Source of the DNA: Salinirarus marinus
GTDB lineage: Archaea > Halobacteriota > Halobacteria > Halobacteriales > Haloferacaceae
DNA: 64,000 bases
Direction: 5' to 3'
Assembly (NCBI GenBank): GCA_030734185.1
Contig: CP132293.1
Coordinates: 272,978-336,977, forward strand
Shown here: piece by piece, positions 9,834 to 19,910 of the stretch
Layout of the letters: the number at the start of each line of letters is the position of its first letter
Position numbering within the stretch: the first letter of the stretch is position 1
Notes under the pieces: model-generated
The model's database searches: none
What the model saw: the letters and a program-made list of their open reading frames with translations, nothing else
What the model was told of the DNA's origin: nothing
Translations under genes and position numbers: made by a program

Positions 9834-11568
9834 CGTCGTCACCCCCGGCATCGACGCCAGCACCACCGTCGGAGAGAACCGCCCCCGAATCGTCGTCGAG
9901 ATCGACGTCGACGTCGTCGGCAGGGATCTCGTCGTAGACGTTCTCCGGCGTCGGCGCGTGGTGCGGGAAGCCGTCCCACTCGGGAGAGGGCATATTCTGC
10001 CCGGAGAGGACGTCCTCCCAGGGGTTGTCGACTCGCTCTCCGTATCTGAGGCTCCAGAGCATATTGATGAAGAACACGAGTTGCCCGGAGGCGACGAAGA
10101 ACGCCGCTCCGGTAGTCAGAACGTGCCAGAACTGGAGCTCCGGCATATAGGTGTACGTCGCGTACCGCCGCATCATTCCGAGTTCGCCCAGTCGGGCCAT
10201 CAGGAAGAACAAGAGCGGAAGCCCGGCCAGCGTTGTCACCGCGTGATACTTGCCGGCGAGGGAACTGTACATCCGCCCCGTGATGAGCGGATACCAGTAG
10301 TAGACTCCCGCAAGGAGGCCCATCACGCCGACCATAAAGAGGGTGAAGTGGAAGTGTCCGACAACGAAGTACGTCGAGTGGAGCATCTGGTCGAGTGCCG
10401 GTTGGCCCAACTGGAGTCCTTCCATCCCGGAATAGACGAGCCCGACCAGGAGCCCGATGGAGAACAGCATCGGCGTCGTGAGATGGACGCGTCCCTTGTA
10501 CATCGTCGCGAGAGCGCTGAATAGATAAAGGCTGAACGTGAGGGCGATGACCATCGAGAACACCATGAAGGCGTACCGAGAGGCCCCCAGTCCGGTGGTG
10601 AACATATGATGGGCCCACACACCCGCGGAGAACAGCGACAGCGTCGCGAAGCTGACGATGACCCACTTGTTCCCGAAGATGGGCCGCTCGCTGAACCGGC
10701 CGATGATCTCCATTGCGATTCCCATCCCGGGAATGACAAGGATGTACACCTCTGGATGGCCGAACGTCCACCAGATCCACTGGTAGAGTAACGGCGCGCC
10801 GCCGGTTCGAGCGTTGTAAAACGTCATCTCGAACGCTCGTTCGAGGAAATTCAGATTGAGGGCGGTGACGACCCAAGGGAACGTGTAGAACCCGAGTGCG
10901 GGCGTAATGATACCGATCGCCCAGCAGGCTATCGGGATATCGAACCACCCGAGGTCCGGTCGCCGCTCGTTCACCACAGTGACAAAGAAGTTGATGCCGC
11001 CAGGGATCGAGCCGCCGCCCAGAAGCAACGTGAGCCCGACGATCTCCGCGTCGATACCCGAGGAGTTGAACATCGTCGTGAGTGGCGGATACTGGAACCA
11101 ACCACCGTTTGCTGGGAGTCCCGTAAGCCCCAAGGCGTTCGTGAACAGTGGGAGCCAGAGGAGGAGTCCGCCAGCAGTGATCGACCACGCGCCGAGCGCG
11201 TTCCACCGGGGATAGGCCATCTCCTCGGCCCCAACCCAGTGGGGGATCAGGTAGTTCTGAAACGCTCCCGTCAGCGGTGGGATAACGAAAAAGACCATCG
11301 TCAACCCGTGGAGCGTGAGGAGACTATTGTAGCCCGCAGAGTTGAGAATCGCGTTGGCGGGAGACAGTGCCAGCTCCGTCCGGAAGACCAGGGCCGCCAG
11401 CCCGCCGACCGCGAAAAAGAACAGCGCGTTCCAGAGGTAGATAATACCGATGACTTCGTGATCGGTCGTGTAGAGCCAGTACCGCCAACCGGACGGACCG
11501 TGATCGTCGTCGTGATCGCTCTGTACGGTGTCACCGTTATCCGACACATCCGTGTTGTGCTCTGTCAT
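9826..11568 (-). CDS. coxA: Cytochrome c oxidase subunit I (aa3-type)
   Basis: This 580-residue catalytic subunit contains the heme a/a3-CuB centre. The sequence shows WTFGHPEVYILVIPGMG with the type A glutamate, WAHHMFTTGLG with the CuB histidines, and HFHFTLFMVGV for the heme ligands. Twelve or more helices are expected, and both ends are Asp-rich. It reduces O2 to water with proton pumping. Its ATG overlaps the stop of the cupredoxin gene upstream (ATGA). Confidence 0.97.
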   Translation of the reverse strand: MTEHNTDVSDNGDTVQSDHDDDHGPSGWRYWLYTTDHEVIGIIYLWNALFFFAVGGLAALVFRTELALSPANAILNSAGYNSLLTLHGLTMVFFVIPPLTGAFQNYLIPHWVGAEEMAYPRWNALGAWSITAGGLLLWLPLFTNALGLTGLPANGGWFQYPPLTTMFNSSGIDAEIVGLTLLLGGGSIPGGINFFVTVVNERRPDLGWFDIPIACWAIGIITPALGFYTFPWVVTALNLNFLERAFEMTFYNARTGGAPLLYQWIWWTFGHPEVYILVIPGMGIAMEIIGRFSERPIFGNKWVIVSFATLSLFSAGVWAHHMFTTGLGASRYAFMVFSMVIALTFSLYLFSALATMYKGRVHLTTPMLFSIGLLVGLVYSGMEGLQLGQPALDQMLHSTYFVVGHFHFTLFMVGVMGLLAGVYYWYPLITGRMYSSLAGKYHAVTTLAGLPLLFFLMARLGELGMMRRYATYTYMPELQFWHVLTTGAAFFVASGQLVFFINMLWSLRYGERVDNPWEDVLSGQNMPSPEWDGFPHHAPTPENVYDEIPADDVDVDLDDDSGAVLSDGGAGVDAGGDDDE

Positions 11569-12326
11569 CAGTGTCCACCTCCACCTTCCTCACCGTGACG
11601 TACCATCGTTCGCAGGTCGCCCTCGATCTTCTCTTTGATTACAGGACCGTTGACCGGATCTGCCTCGACGATTGGTGAGAGATCGGCGGTCATACCAGGT
11701 GACCACCCATCGCCCTGGTTCTCCTCCCAAAGGTCGCCGACGACGACTGCGCCGGCCATCCCGCTGACGCCGTAGTGCGGTTGACAGAGGTAGAAATACA
11801 CGCCTCGCTCCTCGAACGTGTGTGTGTACGGTCCATACCGGACGAGTTCGGTTTCACCGACCGCGTCGAACTCGCTGTCGTGGCTGCCCGGGAGCAGCCC
11901 CGAATCGAAGTGACTGGCGCCCTCGGGGATCAACCGTGGATAGCCGGTCATCAGGTCAGGTGTGATCGCCGTTGCGGAGTGCGTTCGCCGCTCCGAGATC
12001 CCTTCTGCAGTATGCGCCCACCGAACCGTCGTCCCGGGTTCGACCCAGACCACGTGTGGCATAAAGTGGTAGTTGTTCGTGCCGTCGTCGTAGGCGATCA
12101 TCGCAACGTCCACGAATCCGTCATCGTTCGGCTCAGCGGGATACTCGTCCATTGCCGGCGAGCCTGCCATCGCGTGGAACCCCATCTCCATCATCGGCTG
12201 CATATTCGCGCCGATCGAGCCTTCAGTCATCTGCGACTGGAGACACCCCGTGAGGGACACCGTGCCTAACGCCCCTGCTGCGCCGACTCGTCGCAGGAAG
12301 CGACGCCGGCTGGTCTCCTCAGCCAC
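11568..12326 (-). CDS. Tat-exported cupredoxin lipoprotein heading the oxidase operon
   Basis: A twin-arginine signal (TSRRRFLRRVG) ends in a lipobox (SLTGC). The mature protein is a large halocyanin-like domain with the copper ligands in RTHSAT and CQPHYGVSGM, and a C-terminal extension ending in GGGGH. It probably passes electrons to CuA of coxB. An in-frame GTG at 12365 also exists, but a TATA-like element at 12378-12385 would place transcription start near 12355. I therefore prefer the GTG at 12326 (or 12335), which also gives a normal Tat n-region. Confidence 0.85.
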   Translation of the reverse strand: MAEETSRRRFLRRVGAAGALGTVSLTGCLQSQMTEGSIGANMQPMMEMGFHAMAGSPAMDEYPAEPNDDGFVDVAMIAYDDGTNNYHFMPHVVWVEPGTTVRWAHTAEGISERRTHSATAITPDLMTGYPRLIPEGASHFDSGLLPGSHDSEFDAVGETELVRYGPYTHTFEERGVYFYLCQPHYGVSGMAGAVVVGDLWEENQGDGWSPGMTADLSPIVEADPVNGPVIKEKIEGDLRTMVRHGEEGGGGH

Positions 12327-12377
12327 TCCAACCACCCCTGTGTTGTGCTGGCATAGACCACCCACTCTCGTATAGAG

Positions 12378-12385
12378 TAATATAA
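12378..12385 (-). promoter_or_regulatory. TATA-like element of the oxidase operon
   Basis: TTATATTA on the minus strand lies in a very AT-rich gap between the oxidase operon and the regulator gene at 12462. Transcription would begin about 25 bases downstream, near 12355, giving a nearly leaderless first gene. This is inferred from archaeal promoter spacing alone. Confidence 0.45.
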
Positions 12386-12461
12386 TCTAATGATCTTTTA
12401 TTCGATACTACCGCCCAATATGGCTCCACATTAATTCGTGTGGAGCGTACCCGTCTGTCGA

Positions 12462-13058
12462 TTACGTATCCTGCTGGAAAATATCAGATATATTTTCTTT
12501 CTTTCGGGTGAAGGATTCGTATGTGCCTCCGTGCAGATACTGTTCCCCCTGTGGCGTGAGTTTATATTGTCCACGGTCGACCCGCGAGACGAATCCGTGG
12601 TTCTCCAGCGTCCGAAGCCGACGGTTGACCTCGTCACGACTCCGCTGGATATTTTGTGAGATGATTGATGGGGAGAGTATAAGTTGTGTTGAGTGGAATA
12701 CCTGCAGGATCTCGTCGTCCATCGGCGTCATCCACTCTTCCGACGGCCGAGCCGACGGTGGATCACGGAAGAGGAGGACATCCCATTGATTGGTTCGCAA
12801 CTCGTTGTGGAGGGGGTTATATAATCCCCAGATGATCAGCAGTCCAGCCAAAATGTGGATTATGTGAGTTAGATGCGGTGCGACTGCGTTGACGATGGGC
12901 GAGACGGAAATATAGAGGAGCAGGCCGGAAAGCATTACGATGACGAACCGCTGGTGCTGGTGGACGAAATCCTGTTCCGAGAGCAAATACACTAAGCCAG
13001 CTCCCGCGGTGACGCCAGTGACGATGTTGTAGAGGCCCAGTATATCAATCACGTTCAC
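12462..13058 (-). CDS. Membrane-anchored winged-helix regulator
   Basis: This protein of about 198 residues has three N-terminal membrane helices followed by a cytoplasmic winged helix. The segment LSPSIISQNIQRSRDEVNRR, then LENHGFV and KLTPQGEQYL, is a typical MarR/PadR-like wing. The start is a GTG at 13058 that overlaps the stop of the preceding membrane gene (GTGA). This two-gene arrangement recurs in haloarchaea. Next to the oxidase operon it may sense a membrane or redox signal, but that is inference. Confidence 0.75.
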   Translation of the reverse strand: MNVIDILGLYNIVTGVTAGAGLVYLLSEQDFVHQHQRFVIVMLSGLLLYISVSPIVNAVAPHLTHIIHILAGLLIIWGLYNPLHNELRTNQWDVLLFRDPPSARPSEEWMTPMDDEILQVFHSTQLILSPSIISQNIQRSRDEVNRRLRTLENHGFVSRVDRGQYKLTPQGEQYLHGGTYESFTRKKENISDIFQQDT

Positions 13059-13357
13059 TTCCCCTCCATTGTGGTCCGGAGACGGTTCCGGTGACGAATC
13101 ATCAGTCCGACGAAGATCACGACGACGGTATTCAGAAGCGCCTGGTACGACCGAAACTCGGCGGGTCGTGGTTCCACGCTCAATAAAAAGACGTGATGTA
13201 GGGTAAATATCGAAAACGCGACGACAACACCGATAATTGCTGTTCCAAATGTGGACTCGCGGAAGATGTCCCACGTGAGGATGGCCATCGTCCCGGCAAC
13301 TGATCCGACGATCAGAGCGAACAGTGCAGTCGTGACGTATCCGAACTCCCCGAACAT
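13055..13357 (-). CDS. Small three-helix membrane protein, partner of wHTH gene
   Basis: This 100-residue hydrophobic protein has three predicted transmembrane segments and a basic C-terminal tail (RHRNRLRTTMEGK). It resembles the short membrane proteins that precede membrane-bound winged-helix regulators in haloarchaea (possibly DUF7521). Its stop is coupled to the regulator start. It may form the sensory part of a two-protein membrane switch. Confidence 0.65.
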   Translation of the reverse strand: MFGEFGYVTTALFALIVGSVAGTMAILTWDIFRESTFGTAIIGVVVAFSIFTLHHVFLLSVEPRPAEFRSYQALLNTVVVIFVGLMIRHRNRLRTTMEGK

Positions 13358-13396
13358 ACCTCGTTCTTTCCGAAGAAACTATATGTATGTTTGGGG

Positions 13397-13987
13397 ATGT
13401 CTAACACTATGGGCTCAACGATACGCCCACACGCTACCGCAGGTAGCGTTTTCACTCGGCTATTCTGGCGTGCGGCCTGGCACCCGCTGGCGACGATCGG
13501 CGGTATCTGGCTTGTTGGCTTCGCCCTGGGGAATGCGTTCATGATACCCGGCTCGTTCGTTCTTGGGCGAGACGGTCTCGGTACTGCGACACTATTTTCG
13601 GTCGGAGGGGCACTAATTGGATTGCTCACGTGGGGAGCGTCGGTCGGATACGTCAACCACTCCACGGAAGGAATTGAGTCGCGGTTCGAGCAGGCCTGTC
13701 GGGAAGCCTTCGACCTTGACGATGGCGAACCGACCCACGTGACCGGTATCGAATCGCGGACCGGTCTCACACCGGCGGATACCTACCGGTTTACCAGCAT
13801 TCGATTCGACGGAGAGACTATGGAACTGTTCAGGGCGGAGTTCGACACGGAAGCATACTCGATGAGTACGTATCCATCGGTCTATATTCCGTCCGACCGA
13901 TTCGATGACATCGAGAACGAAGTCGAGACGCTTTCGCTCAAGATCGACAATATGCTCTGGACCGTTCCACGCTCACGCACAGCGTGA
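13397..13987 (+). CDS. Hypothetical membrane-anchored protein
   Basis: This protein of about 196 residues has two hydrophobic helices (near residues 25-80) followed by a soluble acidic domain of about 110 residues containing FTSIRFDGETMELF. I recognise no family. The ATG at 13397 is the likeliest start; a TTG at 13391 and an ATG at 13409 are alternatives. It is divergent from the small membrane gene at 13357. Confidence 0.65.
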   Translation: MSNTMGSTIRPHATAGSVFTRLFWRAAWHPLATIGGIWLVGFALGNAFMIPGSFVLGRDGLGTATLFSVGGALIGLLTWGASVGYVNHSTEGIESRFEQACREAFDLDDGEPTHVTGIESRTGLTPADTYRFTSIRFDGETMELFRAEFDTEAYSMSTYPSVYIPSDRFDDIENEVETLSLKIDNMLWTVPRSRTA

Positions 13988-14026
13988 CGACGGATGGAAG
14001 CATACGACACGGATAAGAACGCCGGC

Positions 14027-14533
14027 TCATTCGGTGAATGTGTCCGGTTTGCCATCTCCGAACCAGAGCGCAACTGCGAGCAATGTGACAATAGTCTGGC
14101 CGACGACGTACGGGGTGAGTCTAACCAGCGCGAGCAGATCTCCGGGACCACTGATGTGGTGGTAGTCAGTGAGAATCGGCCACATAAGAAAAGCGACCGG
14201 TTCCTCGGGGATGAAGATAGGATCTATGAGATCCGTGACCAGATGGGAGGCGTATCCGAGGGCGTACGCTGTCCCAATATCCGACGAATCCATTCGTCTG
14301 GTAGCGTAGAGAACGGCGGAGACGACAATTACAGCGGTGAAGATCGAGTGAGTAACTGACCGACTCGGCAGGGACGTGAATACGAATGAGAGTGGTTTGT
14401 CCACGAGGTCCGGTAGTAAGGCCCCAACGACGAGCGCGATGACAATGCTGTCATCTGGTCGACGATCTGAGCGGCCGAAAGGAATGCCCCGATAAACGAG
14501 GTACGCGACTGCGGCGTGGACCCAGAAGAGCAC
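14027..14533 (-). CDS. YdjM/DUF457-like membrane-bound metal-dependent hydrolase
   Basis: This 168-residue membrane protein contains the family's histidine/aspartate pattern: GALLPDLVDKPL, SRSVTHSIF and GYASHLVTDLID. These match the LexA-induced YdjM-type (DUF457) membrane hydrolases, whose substrate is unknown. It has about four helices. It stands alone between hypothetical membrane genes. Confidence 0.8.
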   Translation of the reverse strand: MLFWVHAAVAYLVYRGIPFGRSDRRPDDSIVIALVVGALLPDLVDKPLSFVFTSLPSRSVTHSIFTAVIVVSAVLYATRRMDSSDIGTAYALGYASHLVTDLIDPIFIPEEPVAFLMWPILTDYHHISGPGDLLALVRLTPYVVGQTIVTLLAVALWFGDGKPDTFTE

Positions 14534-14707
14534 GCTTCACAATACTTCCGTGGCTATTTAATGGTTCAAGTACCCCGCTATCGTTCTTTTTCGACCTACC
14601 TAACGATACCAAATGGACCGTCCCAGTTCTCGGTCGCCACGTTACACCGCTGGTCGTTCGGAATCCAAATCGACACGACACGGGACAGGAATCGCACGAA
14701 ACGAGGC

Positions 14708-15007
14708 TCAGGTTCGAAAGAGCGAGTAGAACCACGCTTCGGTATCCGGGTGGAGACCATCTTGAACGCTGTGGACCGCTGCAGCGACCGATACCGCAAA
14801 GACAGCGTGAATCATATGCGTCGGAACCCAGTCAACCAATACTGCACTCGCTCCAACCACTGCAGCACAGAGTGCCCCGAAGCCGATTCTGAAAAGGAAC
14901 GGCCGCTGAATCACCAATACGACGTCTCGGTAGAGGAGTACGTAACAACAGATCGCAAGCCCACCAGCGACGAGTATCGAGAGACTCGAAAGCAGGAGTA
15001 GAGTCAT
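14708..15007 (-). CDS. Hypothetical small membrane protein
   Basis: This 99-residue protein has three predicted membrane helices and a short polar tail ending in SLFRT. Its start overlaps the stop of the gene at 15004 by 4 bases (ATGA), so the two are coupled. No family recognised. Confidence 0.6.
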   Translation of the reverse strand: MTLLLLSSLSILVAGGLAICCYVLLYRDVVLVIQRPFLFRIGFGALCAAVVGASAVLVDWVPTHMIHAVFAVSVAAAVHSVQDGLHPDTEAWFYSLFRT

Positions 15008-15303
15008 TGCGGTTCGCCCCCTGAATATTCGAGTCGGGGATGTGTGTAGCCGAACGCACCGATTACAATACCCACTCCGAGAAGGGCCCCTGTTTCAACC
15101 GTGGCAAGTAGGTTATGTGGAAGCGACGTGAGCATCCCAATGTGAGCGAGCCCAAATAGGAGGCCAATGAGGGGGAAGCTAACGAGGAGTCGACCATATC
15201 TCCCCTTGTACCGGTGCCAGATAGCAGGCGTTTTGATCGCTGTGTATGCGGTGCTCACGAGTATAATACTCGTCAATAGGACCTCGCTGAGGGAAGTGAG
15301 CAT
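15004..15303 (-). CDS. Hypothetical small membrane protein
   Basis: This protein of about 99 residues, starting at the ATG MLTSLSE (15303), has three hydrophobic helices. An upstream start at 15315 would add four residues. It is the first gene of a coupled two-gene unit with 14708. The size and topology of the pair suggest a small membrane complex; no function can be assigned. Confidence 0.6.
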   Translation of the reverse strand: MLTSLSEVLLTSIILVSTAYTAIKTPAIWHRYKGRYGRLLVSFPLIGLLFGLAHIGMLTSLPHNLLATVETGALLGVGIVIGAFGYTHPRLEYSGGEPQ

Positions 15304-15439
15304 ATGACAAGCCACTCCAGCCAGCTACAAATCCGTTATCCCTTGCCGGACGCCCGTCTTTTGGGTTCCAAAGCTACAATCGGATATAACAGCCCTAACC
15401 AAAAGAATGGTCTTTATCAATAGCGACAGTGGAAGCCAA

Positions 15440-15482
15440 AACTGCATTAGGAATAGGAACCGTATAATGTAGTAGCAAGAAG
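15440..15482 (+). promoter_or_regulatory. Promoter of TRASH-permease gene, copA-like element
   Basis: AACTGCATTAGGAATAGG begins at 15440 and matches the copA upstream element at 391 with small gaps. It is followed by the TATA-like GTATAATG (15462-15469). The ATG at 15483 follows closely. The similarity suggests that copA and this permease share a regulator. Confidence 0.4.
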
Positions 15483-16817
15483 ATGGACAAATCAGATTAC
15501 GCGATCCTCTCGGTTATCGGCATAGTCACCGTCCTCATAGGTGTCGTAACGACTAACCAACCACTCGGGCGATTCTTCGTGGAGAGCACACGACAGGCCG
15601 CGACGACGACCATCGCGATGGCGTGGATTACTTGGTGGGCGCTCGTGGTCGGATTCGCCATCGCAGGTGGCGTCGAGGCGTGGGTCTCGACTCAACAAAT
15701 TTCGGAGCTACTCGAAGGCCACGGCCCACGAGAGATTGGACTCGCCACGTTCTTCGGGTTCGTCTCCTCGTCGTGTTCGTACTCGGCCATCGCCACCGGG
15801 AAAAACCTCTATAAGAAGGGCGCGTCCGCTGCGGCGGCATTAGCAGCGTTCCAGTTCGCCTCGACGAATCTCGTCATCGAAATCGGTATCGTCATCTGGC
15901 TGCTGCTCGGCTGGGAATTCCTGCTCGCCGACGTGATCGGTGGCCTGCTCCTCATCGGCCTGATGTCGGTCGGCTTCGTCTACCTCGTACCCGACGAGAT
16001 TCTCGACGAAGCACGCAAGAACGTCACCGATGAGGAGGGTATTACCGTACAGGATCCCGTCTGTGGGATGGAGGTCGATCCCGAGGAGACCGACCACTCC
16101 ATCGAGCACGATGGGCAGACGTACTACTTCTGTTCGCGATCCTGCAAGGACAGCTTCGACCCGGAGGAAGCGAATACTTCGATTCGGGAGAAAGCGACGT
16201 CCTGGTCGGGGTGGAAGGGGCTCGCTGACAAGCAGTGGAAGGAGTGGGCGATGCTCTGGGATGAAATCGCTATCGGCTTCATCTTCGCTGGTCTTATCGC
16301 GGGCTTCATCCCTGAGTCCGTCTGGACGAGCGTCTTCTCCGGCGCCGTGTTCGGTTTGCCGGTGTACGTCCTCTGGACGGCCGCGCTCGGTGCGATCATC
16401 GGCGTCGTCACCTTCGTTTGCTCGGTCGGCAACGTCCCGTTCGGGACCGTCCTCTGGACCCGCGGGCTCCCCTTCGGGTCAGTTCTCTCGTACATCTTCG
16501 CGGATCTCATCGTCCCACCCATCATGAAGGCCTACGATGAGTACTATGGGACGACGTTCGCGGCGGTACTCAGCCTGATGATCTTCATCAGCGCCGTTAT
16601 CGTCGGGTTCATAGTTCACTTCCTGTTCCTAGGGTTGGGCCTCATCCCGTCGCGGGCCTCTGCCCAAATCGCCGAGGTATCCATCGAGCTCAACTACAAG
16701 CTGGTGTTGAACGTCCTCTCGACCACGTTCTTTGTGTTCCTCTACTGGCTCCACAAACAGGAGTCGGTGGCTGGCGGGGAACGCGGTGACGAGGGACATG
16801 CAGCAATGACGGACTGA
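15483..16817 (+). CDS. ArsP/UPF0718-like permease with internal TRASH (YHS) domain
   Basis: This 444-residue protein has two sets of about four helices, typical of the DUF318/UPF0718 permeases that include ArsP and Cu/Zn exporters. A TRASH/YHS domain is inserted between them at about 190-232 (DPVCGMEVD, then YYFCSRSCKDSF). Membrane motifs include SSSCSYSAIATGK and FVCSVGNVPF, with cysteines in the transport path. It probably exports a soft metal such as copper, with the TRASH domain handing over or sensing the metal. A paralogue lies at 20971. Confidence 0.85.
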   Translation: MDKSDYAILSVIGIVTVLIGVVTTNQPLGRFFVESTRQAATTTIAMAWITWWALVVGFAIAGGVEAWVSTQQISELLEGHGPREIGLATFFGFVSSSCSYSAIATGKNLYKKGASAAAALAAFQFASTNLVIEIGIVIWLLLGWEFLLADVIGGLLLIGLMSVGFVYLVPDEILDEARKNVTDEEGITVQDPVCGMEVDPEETDHSIEHDGQTYYFCSRSCKDSFDPEEANTSIREKATSWSGWKGLADKQWKEWAMLWDEIAIGFIFAGLIAGFIPESVWTSVFSGAVFGLPVYVLWTAALGAIIGVVTFVCSVGNVPFGTVLWTRGLPFGSVLSYIFADLIVPPIMKAYDEYYGTTFAAVLSLMIFISAVIVGFIVHFLFLGLGLIPSRASAQIAEVSIELNYKLVLNVLSTTFFVFLYWLHKQESVAGGERGDEGHAAMTD

Positions 16818-17205
16818 TAACGAGTGAGAGACTCAACGTGTTTCACCCGCCGGAGGTCGGTACAACCGACGATTCGATGACTTTCCCACGGCTGCGAATA
16901 GATCACCCCCCACATACACTTTCCCGGCGGAAATACTCCGAAGGTGCCCGTTCGCCGGCTCTGAATCGCAACCCGACTCGTCGATGTTCGGATTGTCGAA
17001 ACGCCACGCGATGCATTCGAACAGACGGTTTCCACTGTCCGTACCGGGGTCTAGGGTTTATGTGAGTCGGTGAGACGTAGGTCTGTCCCGACATCCCTAG
17101 TGTCGAGGCCGGCTACGTCACGTATCTCCGCAGACATAAGGACAGAACTCCCCCGCACTCCGGGTCGGTCTGGTTCCGTTCAAGCGGAGACTGTGGAGCT
17201 GTGTC
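16818..17205 (+). other. Intergenic region with possible zinc-ribbon transposase remnant
   Basis: This gap has no complete gene. One plus-strand frame at about 16970-17062 reads RRCSDC...DGFHCPYRG, reminiscent of the OrfB/TnpB zinc ribbon but with its last cysteine replaced. I see no IS ends. It may be debris of a transposon; the match is weak. Confidence 0.25.
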
Positions 17206-18321
<1,116 letters not shown>

Positions 18322-18327
<6 letters not shown>

Positions 18328-18486
18328 CTCGGCGTCGTGACGTGTGTTGGCTGTACCGTTCCAGTCTTCGTCCCGCTTGTCGGCCTCCTCGGCGGGCCAG
18401 CAGCGAGTCTCACCACGACAGCCTACGAGTGGTCCTATGATCTCGGCACTCTCTTTTTCATCCTCACGCTTGGTTTGCTCTACTGA
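18322..18486 (+). pseudogene. C-terminal remnant of a membrane protein paralogous to the gene at 5911
   Basis: The plus-strand frame reads ILGVVTCVGCTVPVFVPLVG, then a helix DLGTLFFILTLGLLY and a stop. This parallels the gene at 5911 (GLVSCVGCSFSLLVPLLG and DLSTLVFVATVGMLYW). The similarity starts exactly where the aconitase similarity on the other strand ends (about 18325). It is therefore a truncated second copy joined to the aconitase tail by a rearrangement. Confidence 0.6.
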
Positions 18487-18548
18487 AGTCATCGTCGGAA
18501 CCATTGAGGAATGGTACCTCTCTTACGTTAGACACTCTCAATAGTCGG

Positions 18549-19160
18549 TTACTCGACGACGAACGCCCCGTCGAGATACATGTATTCGTGGCCGTATCCA
18601 CAGTCTCTGTGACAGATCGGCGTGTAGTCACCACGCTCGGACGCGGAGAGTCGTGCCGTCGTCGTCGACGTCGCGTCGGCCGGGAGCGGGATGGGATGAA
18701 GCATCATGCCGCCCTCGCCCATGTGGCCCATATTCCGCTCCGACGGCATGACGGCGAGACTGTGATCCGGAGCATTTTCGTTTGCCTCGTCGAGTACGTC
18801 GTGAAAGTCGCCGTTCGGTGGCGGTGGAATGCGTTCTTCGTTTCGCTCTTCGAGCGTTTCGTGATCGGGAATCGCCTCTCGGACGGCAGACGGCAGTTTC
18901 TCCAGGGCAGTCTCCGCGCTCGTGTTGAACGCGACGATCTCGACGGAGTCTCCACGATCGAAGACGATGCGATCGTGTTCGGTTCCGGTGTCGTCCAACA
19001 GAATGAACCCCCAGTGATAGGATCCGACATACACCGTGGTATCGAATGCTCTCCGACCACCGGAGAGCCCGTTAGACACACATCCGGAAAGCGCGGCGAC
19101 CGCACCCCCAGCGACGGACAGGAATCCACGACGAGGTAGGGATGCCATTGCAGTGATCAC
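18549..19160 (-). CDS. Tat-exported lipoprotein with a stand-alone CuA-type domain
   Basis: This protein of about 200 residues starts with a twin-arginine signal (SLPRRGFLSVAGG) and lipobox (ALSGC). Near its C-terminus is CHRDCGYGHEYM, the exact CxxxCxxxHxxM spacing of a binuclear CuA site as in coxB (CAELCGKGHSQM). A further histidine (MMLHPIPL) could complete the site. Unlike coxB it lacks membrane helices. The GTG at 19160 overlaps the stop of the upstream SHOCT gene; the ATG at 19148 is an alternative start. It may be an electron carrier or copper chaperone for the oxidase. Confidence 0.8.
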   Translation of the reverse strand: MITAMASLPRRGFLSVAGGAVAALSGCVSNGLSGGRRAFDTTVYVGSYHWGFILLDDTGTEHDRIVFDRGDSVEIVAFNTSAETALEKLPSAVREAIPDHETLEERNEERIPPPPNGDFHDVLDEANENAPDHSLAVMPSERNMGHMGEGGMMLHPIPLPADATSTTTARLSASERGDYTPICHRDCGYGHEYMYLDGAFVVE

Positions 19161-19504
19161 TCGTCCGTTTTGAGCGTGTGTCGTCGGTTTTCAAACTCCT
19201 CGTCCGAAAGATCGCCACGAGCGTAGGCCACTCGAAGCTCCTCAAGCGCCTCGTCTTGGGACTCCTGGTGACCGATGAGTCGGCGAGCGAGTAGATAGCC
19301 GCCGCCGAGAAGAACGATCAAGAACGCGAACTGAAGGACAACGCCGACGATGCTGTACCCGCCGTCGCTGTAGGGGCCGCTCATCATCCCGCCGTATCCC
19401 ATCATCCCCATTCCGCCAAAACCCATCATCAGGAGCGGCCAGAGGAGGAGGATACCGAGAACGACGAGTATGACTGTCGTGAGGTCACTCCGAGCCTCCG
19501 ACAT
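19157..19504 (-). CDS. Membrane protein with SHOCT domain
   Basis: This 115-residue protein has an N-terminal helix, a Met/Gly-rich loop (GFGGMGMMGYGGMMSG), a second helix, then a SHOCT domain (ALEELRVAYARGDLSDEEFE). SHOCT domains are short C-terminal oligomerisation modules. The start is ATG 19504, 1 base after the DUF302 gene; the stop overlaps the CuA gene. Three genes (DUF302, SHOCT, CuA lipoprotein) thus form an operon. The Met-rich loop suggests copper contact. Confidence 0.85.
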   Translation of the reverse strand: MSEARSDLTTVILVVLGILLLWPLLMMGFGGMGMMGYGGMMSGPYSDGGYSIVGVVLQFAFLIVLLGGGYLLARRLIGHQESQDEALEELRVAYARGDLSDEEFENRRHTLKTDE

Positions 19505-19505
19505 T

Positions 19506-19910
19506 TCAGTCCACCTCGGTTTCGTCGACGGCAGCCAGAACACGTTCGAATCGCTCGGTGACCTCGGTCGCAATGGAGTCAAGCGCGTCGTTATCCGCGA
19601 TTCCGACCAGCTGTTCGGGGTCAACCGCACTCACCACGATATCGCCGTTATCATCCTCGTAGACGATGACGTTACAGGGCAAGAGCGCACCGAGTTCGGT
19701 TTCCGCATTCAACCCTTCGTATGCCAGCGGGGGATTGCACGCACCGAGGATGCGATACTGGCGGAATTCTTCGCCGAGTTTCTCCTTGAGTGTCGCCTGA
19801 ATGTCAATGTCACAGAGGACCCCGAATCCCTCATCTTTGAGTGCAGCGTTCGTTGCGTTGACGACATCGTCGAACTCACCAGCAATTGTGATCTGTATTG
19901 TGTATTCCAT
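19506..19910 (-). CDS. DUF302 protein
   Basis: This 134-residue soluble protein has the DUF302 pattern, with LGACNPPLAYEGL and LLPCNVIVYE containing the two conserved cysteines. It is about 85% identical by eye to the DUF302 gene at 29735. DUF302 proteins often accompany copper and sulfur genes; their function is unknown. It leads a three-gene operon with SHOCT and CuA genes. The upstream sequence shares TTAACCCCGT with the second copy. Confidence 0.88.
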   Translation of the reverse strand: MEYTIQITIAGEFDDVVNATNAALKDEGFGVLCDIDIQATLKEKLGEEFRQYRILGACNPPLAYEGLNAETELGALLPCNVIVYEDDNGDIVVSAVDPEQLVGIADNDALDSIATEVTERFERVLAAVDETEVD

